Assembly: GCA_900318115.1 (NCBI GenBank)
Contig: ONJJ01000029.1
Coordinates: 1-41,991 of the forward strand
Direction: 5' to 3'
Length of the DNA stretch: 41,991 nucleotides
From: an uncultured Prevotellaceae bacterium
GTDB lineage: Bacteria > Bacteroidota > Bacteroidia > Bacteroidales > Bacteroidaceae
Shown here: piece after piece, positions 1-7,891 of the stretch
How positions within the stretch are numbered: position 1 is the first letter of the stretch
How the letters are laid out: every line of letters starts with the position of its first letter
Notes under the pieces: generated by a model
What the model was told of the DNA's origin: nothing
What the model saw: the letters and a program-made list of their open reading frames with translations, nothing else
Databases searched by the model: none
Program-made: the position numbers and the translations under genes

Positions 1-2836
1 CCGTTATCAGAATGGCAGTCTTGGCCAGCAGGCCGATGAGCATGATGATACCCACTTGCATATAGATGTTGTTCTCCAGTTCTGCGAGATTGATGAGCAT
101 AAAGCTGCCAACCAGTCCGAATGGCACGCTCAGCATGACGGCCATAGGAATGAGCAGACTCTCGTAGAGACAGCAGAGCACGATGAATACGAGCAGCAGA
201 CTGATGGCAAACACCCAGGCTGTGGATGATGACGAAGCAGCCTCCTCACGAGCCGTACCAGTGTATTCATAGCCATAGCCCTTAGGTAGCGTAGTCGTCG
301 ACACCTCGCTTACGGCATTGATGACATCGCCCGAGGTGTAACCCTCGGCAGGCGTCAGCTCTACGCTGATACCCTGGAAGAGGTTGAAGCGGGTGATTGA
401 CTGGAGACCATAGGTCTTCTTCAGCGTGATGAGTTCAGTGATTGGCGTGTAGGCACCCTTCTCCGTGACAACCAAGATGTTGTTCAGGGCGTCTTTGTTC
501 ATGCGCAATTTGGGATCTGACTGCAGCATGACGTGATAAAGCTTTCCGAAACTGTTGAACTGTGAGGCATAGTTACCGCCGATATAGCCGTTGAGCACAC
601 TGAGCACGCTGGCAGGCTCGATACCGTAACGCTTACACAACGAGGCATTCACCGTGACGGTGTATTGCGGATAGTTCACTTCGTAAGGTGAGTATACCTC
701 TTCTATCTCAGGTCGTGCTTCCAGCGCCTTCATGAAGTCGTCGGACACCTCCTTGAGCTTGGTAATGGAACCGCCACCATAGTCTTCAACATACAGTTCC
801 ACACTGTTACTATAGCTATAGCCGAAGACGGTAGGTAGCAGGAACACGAACATCGAACCACTCTTCACCTGATGGGTGGCAGCCTCTATACGGTCGTAGA
901 TGCTGAAGATGTCGTGGCCGTCGTCCTGACGGTCGTCCCAGTGCTTCAGGCGCCCTATCACCAGTCCAGTGTTAGGACCATCGCCACCCAGAATGTTCCA
1001 GCCGGCCACCGAACCAACACCACGCATATCGGGGTCGTTCTCCAAGATTTCTGACATTTCCTTCACCGTCTTTTGTGTCTGCGACAATGTAGAACCTGAT
1101 GGTGTGGTGATATCTACAAAGACGATGCCTGTGTCCTCGTCGGGCACCAGACCAGTAGGCGTGCTATAGAGCATCCAGGCCAACAGAACAATGCTGACAG
1201 CCGTCAATGAGCCCACGAGCCAGCGATGACGGAAAAACCAGCCCAATGCCCTACTGTATTTTCCTAACAGCGCATCGAACGCTTTATTATAAGCATGACG
1301 AAAGCGTACTGACCAAGAGCCGGCAGCCTCAACACCTTCCGGGGAGCGTGGTTTCATCAACAACGCACACAGCGCCGGACAAAGCGTCAGGGCGCAGAAG
1401 GTAGAGATAGCTACTGCCACCGCCATCGTCAGACCGAACTGTCGGTAATAGGCGCCGCTGAGTCCACCCATGAAAGCTGCGGGAATAAACACACACATAA
1501 AGACAATGGTGGTAGTAATAATGGCTGTCGATATGTTGTGCATCGCTTGGTGGGTGGCTTTCTTGGCTGTTGTCGTCGGGTCTTCCAGTTTCTTCTGAAC
1601 TGCCTCAACCACCACGATGGCATCATCGACCACGGTGCCGATGACCAGCACTAGTGCGAAGAGGGTGATGAGGTTGAGCGTGAAGCCTATTATATACATG
1701 AAGGCGAAGGTGCCCACGAGCGAGACGATGATGCTCACTGACGGAATGATGGTGGCACGCCAGTTCTGCAGGAACAGTAGCACCACGAGGATGACGAGCA
1801 ACAGGGCCTCAAACAGTGTCTTATAGACCGCGTTCATGGAGGCATCGAGGAAGTCGTTGGTGTCTAAGAGTACCTTGAACTCCAACCCTGCCGGCAAGTG
1901 TGGTTTCAGTTCTTCCATGAGCCGATCTATCTCGTGGTTCACCTGTTGGGCGTTGGCGCCAGTGGCAGGAGTGATGATGGCTATCGTGCCATTGTGGGAG
2001 TTCACCCAACTATCGCAGGCATAGGTTACCGTACCCAATTCTACGCGAGCCACATCTTTCAGGTGCAGGTCGTTAAAGCCATCGGTCTTTAAGACAATAT
2101 CCTCAAAATCTTGTGGATTTTCCAAGCGCCCCCTATATACCAATGTGTACTGGTAGGTACCCTTTGAATCCTCACCCAACGTACCGATGGCAGCTTCCAC
2201 GTTTTGACCTTCCAGGGCTTTGATAATGTCTTCTGGATTCAGTTGGTACAATGCCATCATCTTCGGGTCCATCCATATACGCATGCTATAAACATTGCCC
2301 ATCAACTGAATATTGCCAACACCGGCGATGCGTTGCAGGCGTGGCTGCACGTTGATATTGAAATAGTTGGTGATGAAGGCATTGTCATAGCGATTGTCGG
2401 GACACTCCAGGGCGATGATGCGCAGCATACCCTGCTCCTCCTTCTTGACCTGTACGCCCAGGTCAAGCACCTCTGAGGGCAGGTAGCCCTCGGCCTCCTC
2501 CACCAGGTTCTTGATGCGTATCTGAGCCAGGTCGGGATCCGTTCCTGAGCGGAAGGTGACACTGATGGTGGCCTGGCCGCTGCTGGTGGACGACGAAGTG
2601 ATATATTCCATTCCCTCCACACCATTGATGGCCTCCTCGATGGGCGTGACGACACTTTTCATCACGGCCTCGGCACTGGCGCCGGTGTACTCCGTGCTGA
2701 TGGTGACCACGGGCGGAGCCACATTGGGGAACTGCTCCACGGGCAGGTTGAGGTAGCCCACGATGCCAGCCAGCAGGATGAGCACCGAGAGGGCGCAGGC
2801 AAAAATGGGACGTGTGATGAAGAAACGACTGATCAT
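1..2836 (-). CDS. RND multidrug efflux transporter, HAE1/AcrB type (C-terminus off the left edge)
   Basis: Proton-driven inner-membrane pump of the AcrB/MexB family that exports drugs or toxic compounds through a tripartite complex. The frame opens with MISRFFITRPIFA, the standard RND N-terminus with the first membrane helix, followed by an NLPVEQFPNV stretch typical of the pore domain start. The acidic pair that carries protons in transmembrane helix 4 is visible as VVDDAIVVVE, with the aspartates at about residues 404 and 405. The last residues in the window, ending GLLAKTAILIT, match the region near residue 940 of AcrB. About 945 codons are present and roughly 100 are missing. Its ATG overlaps the stop of the upstream adaptor gene by 4 bases (ATGA), so the two are translationally coupled. 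Family assignment is secure. The substrate cannot be inferred. Confidence 0.95.
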   Translation of the reverse strand, partial: MISRFFITRPIFACALSVLILLAGIVGYLNLPVEQFPNVAPPVVTISTEYTGASAEAVMKSVVTPIEEAINGVEGMEYITSSSTSSGQATISVTFRSGTDPDLAQIRIKNLVEEAEGYLPSEVLDLGVQVKKEEQGMLRIIALECPDNRYDNAFITNYFNINVQPRLQRIAGVGNIQLMGNVYSMRIWMDPKMMALYQLNPEDIIKALEGQNVEAAIGTLGEDSKGTYQYTLVYRGRLENPQDFEDIVLKTDGFNDLHLKDVARVELGTVTYACDSWVNSHNGTIAIITPATGANAQQVNHEIDRLMEELKPHLPAGLEFKVLLDTNDFLDASMNAVYKTLFEALLLVILVVLLFLQNWRATIIPSVSIIVSLVGTFAFMYIIGFTLNLITLFALVLVIGTVVDDAIVVVEAVQKKLEDPTTTAKKATHQAMHNISTAIITTTIVFMCVFIPAAFMGGLSGAYYRQFGLTMAVAVAISTFCALTLCPALCALLMKPRSPEGVEAAGSWSVRFRHAYNKAFDALLGKYSRALGWFFRHRWLVGSLTAVSIVLLAWMLYSTPTGLVPDEDTGIVFVDITTPSGSTLSQTQKTVKEMSEILENDPDMRGVGSVAGWNILGGDGPNTGLVIGRLKHWDDRQDDGHDIFSIYDRIEAATHQVKSGSMFVFLLPTVFGYSYSNSVELYVEDYGGGSITKLKEVSDDFMKALEARPEIEEVYSPYEVNYPQYTVTVNASLCKRYGIEPASVLSVLNGYIGGNYASQFNSFGKLYHVMLQSDPKLRMNKDALNNILVVTEKGAYTPITELITLKKTYGLQSITRFNLFQGISVELTPAEGYTSGDVINAVSEVSTTTLPKGYGYEYTGTAREEAASSSSTAWVFAISLLLVFIVLCCLYESLLIPMAVMLSVPFGLVGSFMLINLAELENNIYMQVGIIMLIGLLAKTAILIT

Positions 2837-3984
2837 GATGGCTCTCCTCCTTTCTCATTGTTGATTTCTGCGACTTCCATTCCGTCGGTCACGAATCCGG
2901 CTCCTTCGGCAATGATGACATCGCCCGGCTCCAGACCGCCCGTCACCACGAAGGTCTGCCCGTCGTCGTAGGGCATGACGGTAACCTCCGTCTCCACCGC
3001 CTTCCCGTCAACGACTCTGAAGACGAGATATTTGTCGTGGATATCAACAACGGCTTCCTGGGGGATGACAATGACCCCGTGCATGACGTAGGGCAGCTCC
3101 AGGTAGCCGTTGCTGCCGTTGCGGAACAATTCTGCGGGATTGAAGAAGGACGCACGGATATAGGTGGCTCCGATTTGGGATTCCACGATGGGACTGATGG
3201 CATCGATATGCCCCTCCACAGAGAGCTTTTCGCCCCAGTTGGTGTAGAGCGAGACGGCGGGAAGCTTGCCCAGGAGCTCGTCGAAGGAGCTGCTGCCGAA
3301 GTCACGCAGAAGTTCCGAAAGGGCTTCCTCCGAGAGCACGCCGTAGGCACGGATGTGGCTATTGTCGGCAGCAAGCGTCAGATAGGGCTCGCCGTTGGGA
3401 TCCACAAGGTCGCCAACGCGGTGTTTCACCATACCGATGACACCGTCCACGGGACTGCTGATGGTGGTATAGCCCAGTTCGGTGCGCGCTGTAGCCAGCT
3501 CCGCCTCGGCCGTTTCCACCTGTGCGCGAGCTTCCTCCGCGGTATGGCGAGCCCTCTGCAGGTCAGACTCGCCCACCATCTTCTGACCATGGAGCTTCTC
3601 CTTGCCCTCTAAGTTCAGCTGCGCCGCAGCCAGCGCGGCACGGGCTGTGGAGACACGCGCCTTGGCGGCATCCACGGCGGCGATGTAGGGAGCCTGGTCG
3701 ATGACGAACAGCGGCTGACCCTTCTTCACATGGGCGCCCTCCTGCACGTAGATCTTCATCAGCCGACCACTCACTTGCGGCCTGATGTAGATATTTTGCT
3801 CGCTCTCGATCTTCGCGGCAAAGTCACGCTTCAGCGTGATATCCTGCCGTTCCACGCGCAGGGTGCGGAAGCACTCCTTCGCAGACGACGAAGCTTCCTC
3901 GCCGCAACCCGTGCAGAGCATCGGCCAGACCAGCACTGATGCTATATATATTATAAGGTGTAATCCTCGACGCATAACTGACAT
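2833..3984 (-). CDS. RND periplasmic adaptor (membrane fusion protein), copy 2
   Basis: HlyD/AcrA-type adaptor that links the inner-membrane RND pump to an outer-membrane channel. It has 383 residues with an N-terminal hydrophobic segment and a probable lipoprotein cleavage at Cys27 (sequence LCTGC, so the lipobox is slightly unusual at -3). A lipoyl-like half motif lies near residues 65-90 (RPQVSGRLMKIYVQEGAHVKKGQ). An alpha-helical hairpin rich in Ala, Arg and Glu follows at about 105-170, then the second lipoyl half with SPVDGVIG and a beta-barrel domain. It sits between its paralogue and the pump with no spacing. The paralogue's stop codon ends at 3985 and this ATG is at 3984. An alternative ATG at 3975 would shorten the protein by three residues. 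No outer-membrane channel gene is in the window. Confidence 0.93.
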   Translation of the reverse strand: MSVMRRGLHLIIYIASVLVWPMLCTGCGEEASSSAKECFRTLRVERQDITLKRDFAAKIESEQNIYIRPQVSGRLMKIYVQEGAHVKKGQPLFVIDQAPYIAAVDAAKARVSTARAALAAAQLNLEGKEKLHGQKMVGESDLQRARHTAEEARAQVETAEAELATARTELGYTTISSPVDGVIGMVKHRVGDLVDPNGEPYLTLAADNSHIRAYGVLSEEALSELLRDFGSSSFDELLGKLPAVSLYTNWGEKLSVEGHIDAISPIVESQIGATYIRASFFNPAELFRNGSNGYLELPYVMHGVIVIPQEAVVDIHDKYLVFRVVDGKAVETEVTVMPYDDGQTFVVTGGLEPGDVIIAEGAGFVTDGMEVAEINNEKGGEPS

Positions 3985-5127
3985 TTATTTGGATCCTTTC
4001 TTTTCTGTGGAGGGGACTATGGCCATCCCTTCGGTCACCAGGCCTACATGCTCAACGACGATGACATCGCCATCTCCCAGGCCGCTGGTCACCACAAAGT
4101 GCTCATCGTCATCGGCAGCCGTGCCCTTCACCTCCGTGAACGCCGCCTTGCCCTCTACGACGCGATAGACGAAGCACTTGTCCTGAATGTGCAGGATGGC
4201 ATCCTGAGGAATGACAAAGACACCATGCTTCGTGGTCGGCAGCAAGAGGTAGCCGTTGCTGCCGTTGCGGAAGAGCTCCGACGGATTCTCGAACGACGCC
4301 CGCAGGAGGACGGCTCCCGTGGAGATATCCACATCGCCGCTGACGGCATCGAGATGCCCCTTCTGCGGCAGCTCTTCGCCCCAGACGGTCTGGAGCGCCA
4401 CGGCCGGCAACCGGGACATCAGTTCTGCCGAAGTGCTGCAGCCATACTCCTTCAGCAAGTCGGCTAACAACTTCTCCGACAGGCTGGTGTAGGCGTAGAT
4501 ATGCTTGTTGGCGGCGATGACTGCAAGAGGTATGTCCTCCGTTGGAGCCACGAGCTCGCCTTCGCTGAAGTTCATGATGCTGATAGCCCCGTCCACGGGA
4601 CTGGTGACGGTGGTGTAGTCCAGGTCGGTGCGCGCGGTAGCCAGCCCCGCCTCGGCCGTCTCCAGCAGCGCCGCCGCTTCGTCCCTGGCATGGCGGGCCC
4701 TGCGCAGGTCGAACTCGCCCACCATCTGCAGGGCATATAGTTTCTCCTTGCCCTCCAGATTCACCTGTGCCGTGGAGAGCGCGGCGCGGGCTGTGGCGAC
4801 ACGCGCCTTGGCGGCATCCACGGCAGCGATGAAGGGAGCCTGCTCCACGACGAACAGCGGCTGACCCTTCTTCACACGGGCACCCTCCTGCACGTATAAT
4901 TTCTTCAGGATTCCGGCGACGAGCGGAAAGACGTCTATGTTCTGCTGGCTCTCGATCCTTGCCGTGAACTGGCGGCACTGCGTATAGTCCTGCCGCGCCA
5001 CAGTCATCGTCTTATAATGCTGCGTAGCAGAGCTGGGAGCCTGTTCGCCGCAACCGACCACCACGACCAGCAAAGCGCACCAAAGAATGTGCTTCAGGGA
5101 TAATCGTATTGTCATCATCAACGACAT
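3985..5127 (-). CDS. RND periplasmic adaptor (membrane fusion protein), copy 1
   Basis: First gene of the efflux operon and a clear tandem paralogue of the next gene (380 against 383 residues). The two align end to end, with long shared blocks such as YVQEGARVKKGQPLFV, QAPFIAAVDAAKAR and NLEGKEKL. It has an N-terminal hydrophobic segment and a good lipobox (VVGC, Cys26), so it should be an inner- or outer-membrane-anchored periplasmic lipoprotein. The lipoyl halves and the coiled-coil hairpin are in the usual order. Divergence is strongest in the C-terminal beta-barrel and membrane-proximal parts, which contact the pump. The start at 5127 gives the best signal peptide. Methionines at codons 4 and 5 are possible alternatives. 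The two copies may assemble as a heteromeric adaptor ring or serve different pumps. The sequence alone does not decide between these. Confidence 0.92.
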   Translation of the reverse strand: MSLMMTIRLSLKHILWCALLVVVVGCGEQAPSSATQHYKTMTVARQDYTQCRQFTARIESQQNIDVFPLVAGILKKLYVQEGARVKKGQPLFVVEQAPFIAAVDAAKARVATARAALSTAQVNLEGKEKLYALQMVGEFDLRRARHARDEAAALLETAEAGLATARTDLDYTTVTSPVDGAISIMNFSEGELVAPTEDIPLAVIAANKHIYAYTSLSEKLLADLLKEYGCSTSAELMSRLPAVALQTVWGEELPQKGHLDAVSGDVDISTGAVLLRASFENPSELFRNGSNGYLLLPTTKHGVFVIPQDAILHIQDKCFVYRVVEGKAAFTEVKGTAADDDEHFVVTSGLGDGDVIVVEHVGLVTEGMAIVPSTEKKGSK

Positions 5128-5180
5128 TTTCGGGTTTATATCTTTTTATCTTAATCTTCTCTATATTACATATATCTGAA

Positions 5181-5190
5181 GACTGCAGTC
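5181..5190. promoter_or_regulatory. Perfect 10-base palindrome in the efflux leader
   Basis: GACTGCAGTC is a perfect palindrome lying between the predicted transcription start and the adaptor start codon. Efflux operons are often controlled by TetR- or MarR-type repressors that bind palindromes near the promoter. No regulator gene is adjacent and a 10-base palindrome can occur by chance, so the operator role is only a suggestion. Confidence 0.25.
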
Positions 5191-5222
5191 CACCTCGATA
5201 GTTTCTTGATATTTTTATTTAC

Positions 5223-5244
5223 TTTCGCTTGTATTTCGCTTGTA
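5223..5244. repeat. Tandem 11-base direct repeat in the efflux leader
   Basis: TTTCGCTTGTA occurs twice back to back at 5223-5233 and 5234-5244. A period of 11 bases is about one helical turn, as expected for two regulator half-sites on one DNA face. It lies just downstream of the candidate promoter of the efflux operon. Replication slippage is an equally simple origin. Confidence 0.6.
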
Positions 5245-5259
5245 TTTTTATTTCGGCTG

Positions 5260-5291
5260 CAAAGTAACACAAAAATCCCCTTTTATACAAT
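5260..5291 (-). promoter_or_regulatory. Candidate Bacteroidetes-type promoter for the efflux operon
   Basis: On the minus strand ATTG (5288-5291) is followed after 20 bases by TTACTTTG (5260-5267). The Bacteroidetes housekeeping pattern is TTTG, 19-21 bases, TAnnTTTG. Each box has one mismatch. The position, about 130 bases upstream of the first adaptor gene, fits a leader-bearing transcript. Confidence 0.5.
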
Positions 5292-5350
5292 TTTTTTGCG
5301 AAAAAAAAGCAGAAAGAGGACAGATACGGCCCAAAGTGCATTTACATTTT

Positions 5351-5414
5351 AGACACAGAGACGCAGAGTCACAGAGGATATATATAAACTCTGTGACTCC
5401 ATGCCTTTGTGTCC
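5351..5414. repeat. Large imperfect inverted repeat (REP-like hairpin or terminator)
   Basis: The left arm at 5351-5376 (ending GAGTCACAGAG) pairs with the right arm at 5389-5414 (starting CTCTGTGACTC) across a short A/T loop. The 11 loop-proximal bases pair perfectly, and the outer parts pair with a few bulges. It begins about 25 bases after the stop of the glycosyltransferase gene on the minus strand, so it could end that transcript, although no clear T-run follows. The arms are built from CACAGAGnC-type units like those of dispersed palindromic repeats found in many bacterial genomes. Whether it is repeated elsewhere cannot be seen here. Confidence 0.6.
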
Positions 5415-5438
5415 TAAAACGAATTGACTTGCTACGTG

Positions 5439-6653
5439 CTAATCTTTTGTGGACAAAATAACTTCCAGCATCTTTCCAGCCAGTACTTTGCGGTCGAAGT
5501 CCGCGGCAAGACGTGCGCATCCTTGCTTACATGAAGCATAGGTTTCTGGTTGGAGCAACTGTTCCAATTTGTTGCTGAAGTCCTCTGCGTTTTCCGGTTC
5601 GAAACATAGGCCTGCACCATAGCTTTCCACGATTTCCTGGGCCTCACCTTCCACACCCATCAAAATGGGTATCTGCATTCCGGCATTCTCAAAGATTTTG
5701 GACGGGATGACTGTAGTGAACAGCGGAGATTTGCGGAGATTTATCAGACACACGTCGAGGATGCTGATGTAGCGACTCACCTCCTGCTTGGGCACCGAAT
5801 CCAACATAGTGACGTTTGTGCAGTTCAGTTCCTGTTTCAACCGTAGCAGGTCGTCCTTGGTAGCTCCATTACCGATGAAGAGGAAGTGGTAGTTGTTCTT
5901 TCCTTCCATGGCTTTGGCACTGCGGAGGATAAAGTCCAGTTTGTGTGCCAATCCGTGGGTGCCAATATATCCTATGATTCGTTTCCCCTGCAGGCCGAGT
6001 TCGTTGATCAGGGCCTGGTCCTTGGGACGAGGTGTGAAGAGATCTTTATTGACTCCGTTCTTCACGACATGGATTTTTGCGGCTTCAACCCCCTTTTCGA
6101 TGAGGCGTCGGCGGAAACTGTCTGTTACGACGACAATCCTGCTGGCAGCCCGATAGCATCGCATCTCCTGCCACTCGAAGTAGCGGATGAAGAGATTGTC
6201 CTTTTGCACAACGCCCACGGTCTTGATGCTTTCTGGCCAGAGGTCGCGAACTTCCATAATCCACGGCTTGCGTTTCCAAAAGGACAACGTCCGTCCGGCG
6301 AGTGCGCAGAAGAACTGAGGCGATGTGGCAACGACGACATCGGTCTTTACGAAGAGACCAGCCAGGAAGCCTGTGATGCTGAAACTGATATAGTCCAGCG
6401 TGCGCTTAAAGAACCCTTTGTTCGGAACGATGTAGGTCCAGACGCGAATAACACGGATTCCATCCATCTGTTCTTCTTGCCAAAGGCGGTTGCGGTAGCC
6501 ATCGTAAACTTTTCCCTGTGGAAAATTTGGCGCGCATGTGATGACGGTGACGTCATGTCCCGCCCGTGCCCATTCGCGACAATGGTCGAAGGTACGCGAG
6601 GCGGGGGCATTGACCTCTGGGGGAAAGTTGTCGGAAAGAAACAGGATGCGCAT
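5439..6653 (-). CDS. Glycosyltransferase family 4, WbuB-like
   Basis: GT-B fold sugar transferase that would add one sugar to the lipid-linked repeat unit on the cytoplasmic face of the inner membrane. It starts MRILFLSDNFPPEVNAPASR, which is characteristic of the WbuB-like branch of GT4. EVRDLWPES lies in the N-terminal domain, and the C-terminal nucleotide-sugar-binding half carries GYIGTHG and PSKIFENAG, the family equivalent of the EX7E region. The ATG at 6653 is chosen because it gives this standard start. A TTG three codons upstream is the only other option. It lies 5 bases after the wecC stop, so it is the third gene of the wecB-wecC transcript. It probably transfers an N-acetylated or aminuronic sugar. 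The exact donor is unknown. Confidence 0.88.
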   Translation of the reverse strand: MRILFLSDNFPPEVNAPASRTFDHCREWARAGHDVTVITCAPNFPQGKVYDGYRNRLWQEEQMDGIRVIRVWTYIVPNKGFFKRTLDYISFSITGFLAGLFVKTDVVVATSPQFFCALAGRTLSFWKRKPWIMEVRDLWPESIKTVGVVQKDNLFIRYFEWQEMRCYRAASRIVVVTDSFRRRLIEKGVEAAKIHVVKNGVNKDLFTPRPKDQALINELGLQGKRIIGYIGTHGLAHKLDFILRSAKAMEGKNNYHFLFIGNGATKDDLLRLKQELNCTNVTMLDSVPKQEVSRYISILDVCLINLRKSPLFTTVIPSKIFENAGMQIPILMGVEGEAQEIVESYGAGLCFEPENAEDFSNKLEQLLQPETYASCKQGCARLAADFDRKVLAGKMLEVILSTKD

Positions 6654-6658
6654 ACAGG

Positions 6659-7867
6659 TCAACGCTTGAAGATTCCGCAGAAGTCCAAAATCACTTTTTC
6701 GTCAGACCATTCCAACGAGCGGAAAGGTGTGTGTGCCGTCAGGAAAACGACGATGTCGGCTCGCTCATAGGCTTCGCGATAGTCTGTGAGCCGGAAATCC
6801 TTGTGTTTGTGGATGTTGGGTTCCACGACGAGCAGTTCTGCATCGTCAGCAGCCTTCCCGGTGATGGTGCGGACAATTTGCATGGAAGGGCTTTCGCGCA
6901 GGTCGTCGATATTGGGCTTGAAGGCCAGTCCCATCAGGGCTACCACGGGCTTGCGATGGTTGTCAAGTCGGAAGCGCAGGATGGTATTTTCCACCTTCGT
7001 GGCGCACCAGTCGGCCTTGCCGTTGTTGACTTCGCGTGCCGTGGCAATCATGCGGGCCTCCTCGGGGAAGGCAGCGGTGATGAAGTAGGGATCCACGGCG
7101 ATGCAATGGCCCCCGACACCGCAACCAGGTTGAAGGATGTTCACCCTCGGATGCTTGTTGGCCAGCTCGATAAGTTCCCACACATTGATACCCGCACGGT
7201 CGCAGATGATGCTGAGCTCGTTGGCAAAGGCAATCTGGGAGTCGCGGCTGCTGTTCTCCGTCAATTTGCAGAGTTCTGCAGTCTTACAATTGGTGGCGTG
7301 CAGGGTGCCGGTGACGAAATGGCGGTAGAACTCCTTGGCATGTTCCGTGGAGGCTGTGTCGCGGCCGCCGATGACGCGGTCGTTGTGCACCAACTCATGA
7401 ATCACGTTTCCAGGAAGGACTCGCTCGGGGCAGTAGGCGATGTGGAGCTTGCCCTTCAGTTCGGGTCGGAGGCTGAAGATGAGGTCTGCCATGAGATCTG
7501 TTGTTCCTACAGGCGAGGTGGATTCGATGACGTAGAGGTCACCTTCCTTCAAATAGGGAACGACTGCGCGTGTGGCAGCTTCGACATATGAGATGTCGGG
7601 CTGGTGGTTGTCCTTGAATGGGGTGGGGACGACGATGAAATAGGCATCAGAGACTTCCGGCTGAGTGGCAGCGTGGAAATGTCCGCTGGCCAGTACTTCG
7701 CGCAACATCTCTTCCATGCCAGGCTCGATGATGTGTAGATGTCCGGCGTTGGTCATCTCGACCACTTTCGGATTGATGTCCACGCCGAGGACTTCAACGC
7801 CGTGGCGTGCTGCTATGATGGCGGTGGGCAGGCCTATGTAGCCCAGGCCCATGAAACATGCTTTCAT
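6659..7867 (-). CDS. wecC: UDP-N-acetyl-D-mannosamine dehydrogenase
   Basis: NAD-dependent enzyme that oxidises UDP-ManNAc twice at C6 to UDP-ManNAcA, a precursor for capsule and enterobacterial-common-antigen-like glycans. It has 402 residues, a normal length. The N-terminal Rossmann motif GLGYIGLP is at residues 7-14. The catalytic cysteine loop GCGVGGHCIAVDPYF has the nucleophile at about Cys255. LMGLAFKPNIDDLRESPS marks the C-terminal UDP-binding domain. The close match of the loop to WecC rather than to UDP-glucose dehydrogenase, and the wecB gene 24 bases upstream, support this substrate. Part of a three-gene unit with wecB and a GT4. Confidence 0.93.
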   Translation of the reverse strand: MKACFMGLGYIGLPTAIIAARHGVEVLGVDINPKVVEMTNAGHLHIIEPGMEEMLREVLASGHFHAATQPEVSDAYFIVVPTPFKDNHQPDISYVEAATRAVVPYLKEGDLYVIESTSPVGTTDLMADLIFSLRPELKGKLHIAYCPERVLPGNVIHELVHNDRVIGGRDTASTEHAKEFYRHFVTGTLHATNCKTAELCKLTENSSRDSQIAFANELSIICDRAGINVWELIELANKHPRVNILQPGCGVGGHCIAVDPYFITAAFPEEARMIATAREVNNGKADWCATKVENTILRFRLDNHRKPVVALMGLAFKPNIDDLRESPSMQIVRTITGKAADDAELLVVEPNIHKHKDFRLTDYREAYERADIVVFLTAHTPFRSLEWSDEKVILDFCGIFKR

Positions 7868-7891
7868 TCTTTCTGTTTGCTTTTCTGTCTG

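Larger units (their letters stand above)
5128..5438. other. Non-coding gap between the polysaccharide locus and the efflux operon
   Basis: This 311-base AT-rich stretch has no credible gene. The short frames in it have no recognisable product. Read on the minus strand it holds, in order: a long imperfect hairpin just after the stop of the upstream glycosyltransferase (5351-5414), a candidate promoter for the efflux operon (5260-5291), a tandem 11-base repeat (5223-5244), a perfect 10-base palindrome GACTGCAGTC (5181-5190), and an A/T-rich leader running to the adaptor start. The predicted leader is about 125 bases long, which leaves room for regulation. Confidence 0.7.

Noticed and set aside
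5886-7591. Two long plus-strand frames of 294 and 286 codons
   Set aside because: Both are antisense to the GT4 and wecC genes and lack any motif.
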